Assembly (NCBI GenBank): GCA_013152075.1
Contig: JAADHD010000338.1
Coordinates: 1 to 8,065, forward strand
Direction: 5' to 3'
Origin: Verrucomicrobiota bacterium
GTDB taxonomy: Bacteria; Verrucomicrobiota; Verrucomicrobiia; Verrucomicrobiales; DEV007
Length of the DNA: 8,065 nucleotides
Part shown: in pieces, positions 7,301 to 8,065 of the stretch
How positions within the stretch are numbered: position 1 is the first letter of the stretch
Layout of the letters: each line of letters begins with the position of its first letter
Notes under the pieces: model-generated
The model's input: the letters and a program-made list of their open reading frames with translations, nothing else
Told to the model about the DNA's origin: nothing
Database searches by the model: none
Made by a program: the position numbers and the translations under genes

Positions 7301-8065
7301 AAATCCGTGAGCATGAACCCGATCAGTTCTTCTGCATCCTCTCGGGCAGCGTCGGCCTTTTGTTTTTCCGCTGCTGCTTCCTGTTGTTTCTTGTTTGCAA
7401 CCAGACCGCCGACCATCGCTGCAACGGTCAACAGACTCATGCCGATCATGGTGATTCTGCGCTTGAGTTGTTTTTTGCGCTCGAGCTTGTCGTGGTAATC
7501 AACGGACTGTTCGATGTATGAACGGGTTTCATTGACTAGCAGAGAGCCGCCTTCTTCCAGTAATTGCCGGCCTTCTTCAAGTGGTAGGCCCGGGGTGAGC
7601 AAGAGCGATGGATTACTGCCCGCTTCCTGCCAACGCCGTGCGCTCTGTTCAATGGTTGCTCGGGAGCGGAGCAGATCGCGGTTGTGGTTGATCCATTTGA
7701 TCAGCCGTTCCCAGCGTCGCAACAAGGCTTCGTGTGCAAAAGCGGCCACCGCTTCGCCCTGGGCCTGATCAGTGGTCAAAAATCGGGCCTCGATCAGCGC
7801 TTCAGTGAGCGCTTTTTTATCAGCTGTGTTATTCAGTTCGCTGATCTGTGCGCGTCGCCGGACCGGACTCTGCTCACCTGCCAAATCCAAGGTCACTAGC
7901 AGGGGAAGGATTTCTTCCAGTGATCCTTGTGCACTTGCATCGAGTTTGGAAAAAACTTCTTCCGCCTTTTTCCCCAACGCTCCTTCCACACCGCCCATTG
8001 CTTCATAAGCCTCGTGAGTCAGTAGGCGGGTTTCACGCTTGCGGTTTTCGTAAAGTTCTGCTAGC
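4366..8065 (-). CDS. nSTAND-type NTPase with transmembrane helix and large TPR-repeat region, N-terminus outside window
   Basis: The frame runs open to the right edge, so the start is missing. It ends in TAG at 4366-4368. About 1,232 residues are visible. Numbering here takes the internal Met codon at 7996-7998 as residue 1; a further 22 codons precede it. The stretch LLTHEAYEAMGGVEGAL just inside the edge, and AHEALLRRWERL at 88-99, are hallmarks of the winged-helix part at the end of nSTAND1 NTPases; the P-loop lies outside the window. A basic RKKQLKRR leads into one hydrophobic helix (182-201), then a Lys/Glu/Ala-rich coiled coil (203-225) and a GFMLTDLSAKL segment. From about 260 to 1180 the protein is helical and TPR-like: clear pairs lie near 274-353, 505-590, 690-720, 995-1075 and 1092-1170, with weaker repeats between. 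Such proteins usually carry an effector (kinase, protease, TIR or similar) at the N-terminus and act as signal-sensing switches. The role is unknown here. The tail KEKDKSNN is charged. Confidence 0.85.
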   Translation of the reverse strand, partial: LAELYENRKRETRLLTHEAYEAMGGVEGALGKKAEEVFSKLDASAQGSLEEILPLLVTLDLAGEQSPVRRRAQISELNNTADKKALTEALIEARFLTTDQAQGEAVAAFAHEALLRRWERLIKWINHNRDLLRSRATIEQSARRWQEAGSNPSLLLTPGLPLEEGRQLLEEGGSLLVNETRSYIEQSVDYHDKLERKKQLKRRITMIGMSLLTVAAMVGGLVANKKQQEAAAEKQKADAAREDAEELIGFMLTDLSAKLKGLGKLELMAGVEGAVRDYYKTVPQDEQNIAALEQRAHAHEAASDTFENQGRIRDALVAATEAKTIWDSLFEREPDEIRYRENIANEFRWLAWLEDQEGNLDTAKQHVEAGITLLREVPVDSLTTGGIDTLCKLLKSKAHTLYDKLDQRRKARALVLEMLGYALQISKQNPNSSYWREQVAYGIRACKIMEVETESLWEKFENPGTFSEIMDNLINENPDNFDQKSKLLSALLRENFSHSEKVMQRAQILAEGLTRHDPSNLEWQGQAAEMENRLGVDLYEAGRYKKANQYFLAAEERFERLLNAPHAAYRFRDKYAYHLSYTGLNWGVQGENKKAEAYQVRASKMYEQLIRDHPNRPQTIGKFSLVLLRLSTVMEGTEEKKLGVLERAYKMAKQSYELSPRYGLTTGALYYSANQLARTHLKLDNYDLANKYNEISIGTADGDEQDDRESILSAGLSLRGQIAVAQEHYTEAVEAYHEEAATLRHYLEDKKLAPKMAADIGRVASSLAVAANNVLKYAKPLDTKVVAFAKGHLTFIENRIKDMHPEYSRIPNAVSTVCNLMASLGKNALETGELQQFHDYANRSVHLRLEWISNSAHEQAQHRLLQNLTVNIRNLDSLTQKKLSGSALSKGTALAVLKMCEDRGMPLAVTDQDDFANQLPWLVCRSLARQALTDGNNKEASQWLTKAAAFLRKGWTGDVEQNHLSPHLADAMRDLAKMHIDELKKIDDGKQIWLEAITWRKQICETASGEDKVACKRSLAVYYQHLSDRLKSNSRKDEALTYVKQAADIGFSNFKAGHLKGDTMLIFSLSSQASLERELGKMKEATTTYQKLNEVRDTTGPELVKAWPPNVKSVFASAAENLGLIHEKAKRLEQAEKAYREGLELWLQPGMVAYGNIDGKLVATRLKARLASLYAKTDRREDPLLMQWYHEIYATLHPLAEKNSVPKMLDWVYITASKSIENEAKEKDKSNN
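7396..7455 (-). other. Encoded transmembrane helix of the STAND-TPR protein
   Basis: About 20 codons encode the uninterrupted hydrophobic stretch ITMIGMSLLTVAAMVGGLVA. It is flanked by RKKQLKRR on the N-terminal side and NKK, then a coiled coil, on the other. By the positive-inside rule the NTPase side would be cytoplasmic and the coiled coil plus TPR repeats would face outward. The lysines after the helix make this orientation uncertain. It is the only strong hydrophobic helix in the visible part. Confidence 0.75.

Noticed and set aside
4366..8065. Labelling the STAND-TPR protein as an anti-phage defence gene
   Set aside because: The P-loop and effector are outside the window, and no neighbouring defence or mobile genes are seen. 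nSTAND1-TPR proteins are also common in ordinary signalling.
4366..8065. Treating the Met codon at 7996-7998 as the true start of the large gene
   Set aside because: The same frame stays open for 22 further codons to the edge and encodes conserved nSTAND sequence (LLTHEAYEA) directly upstream, so the Met is internal.

Overview
The window looks like a stretch of chromosome from a bacterium of the Planctomycetota-Verrucomicrobiota group, most likely a verrucomicrobium. This is inferred from gene content: a secreted nitrilase-fold hydrolase with a long N-terminal domain, a PAS-AraC regulator, and a large STAND-membrane-TPR protein are all architectures common in that group. Most starts also lack a clear Shine-Dalgarno sequence. 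No rRNA or other marker gene is present, so the assignment is moderate.

Layout, left to right. Positions 1-816 (minus) hold the first 272 residues of an exported carbon-nitrogen hydrolase that continues off the left edge. Divergent from it, at 893-1675 (plus), is a PAS-AraC transcriptional regulator. The 76 bp between them carry a perfect TGGCAA/TTGCCA inverted repeat, and another TGGCAA copy overlaps the hydrolase start, so a regulator-target pair is plausible. A 114-bp gap between the regulator and the convergent der gene holds an unusual purine-rich then pyrimidine-rich imperfect palindrome.

The rest is all on the minus strand. In transcription order it is: a very large partial gene (4366-8065) encoding the end of an nSTAND-type NTPase, a transmembrane helix and about 950 residues of TPR-like helical repeats; an NAD-dependent SDR dehydrogenase closely resembling D-erythronate dehydrogenase DenD (3265-4257); and the ribosome-assembly GTPase Der/EngA (1790-3181). 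The gaps of 108 and 83 bp permit either co-transcription or separate promoters. The three proteins do not form an obvious pathway.

The least understood items are the STAND-membrane-TPR protein, whose N-terminal effector lies outside the window, the candidate operator, and the intergenic palindrome. I found no CRISPR array, tRNA, rRNA, insertion sequence or integrase. No complete new system is demonstrated here.
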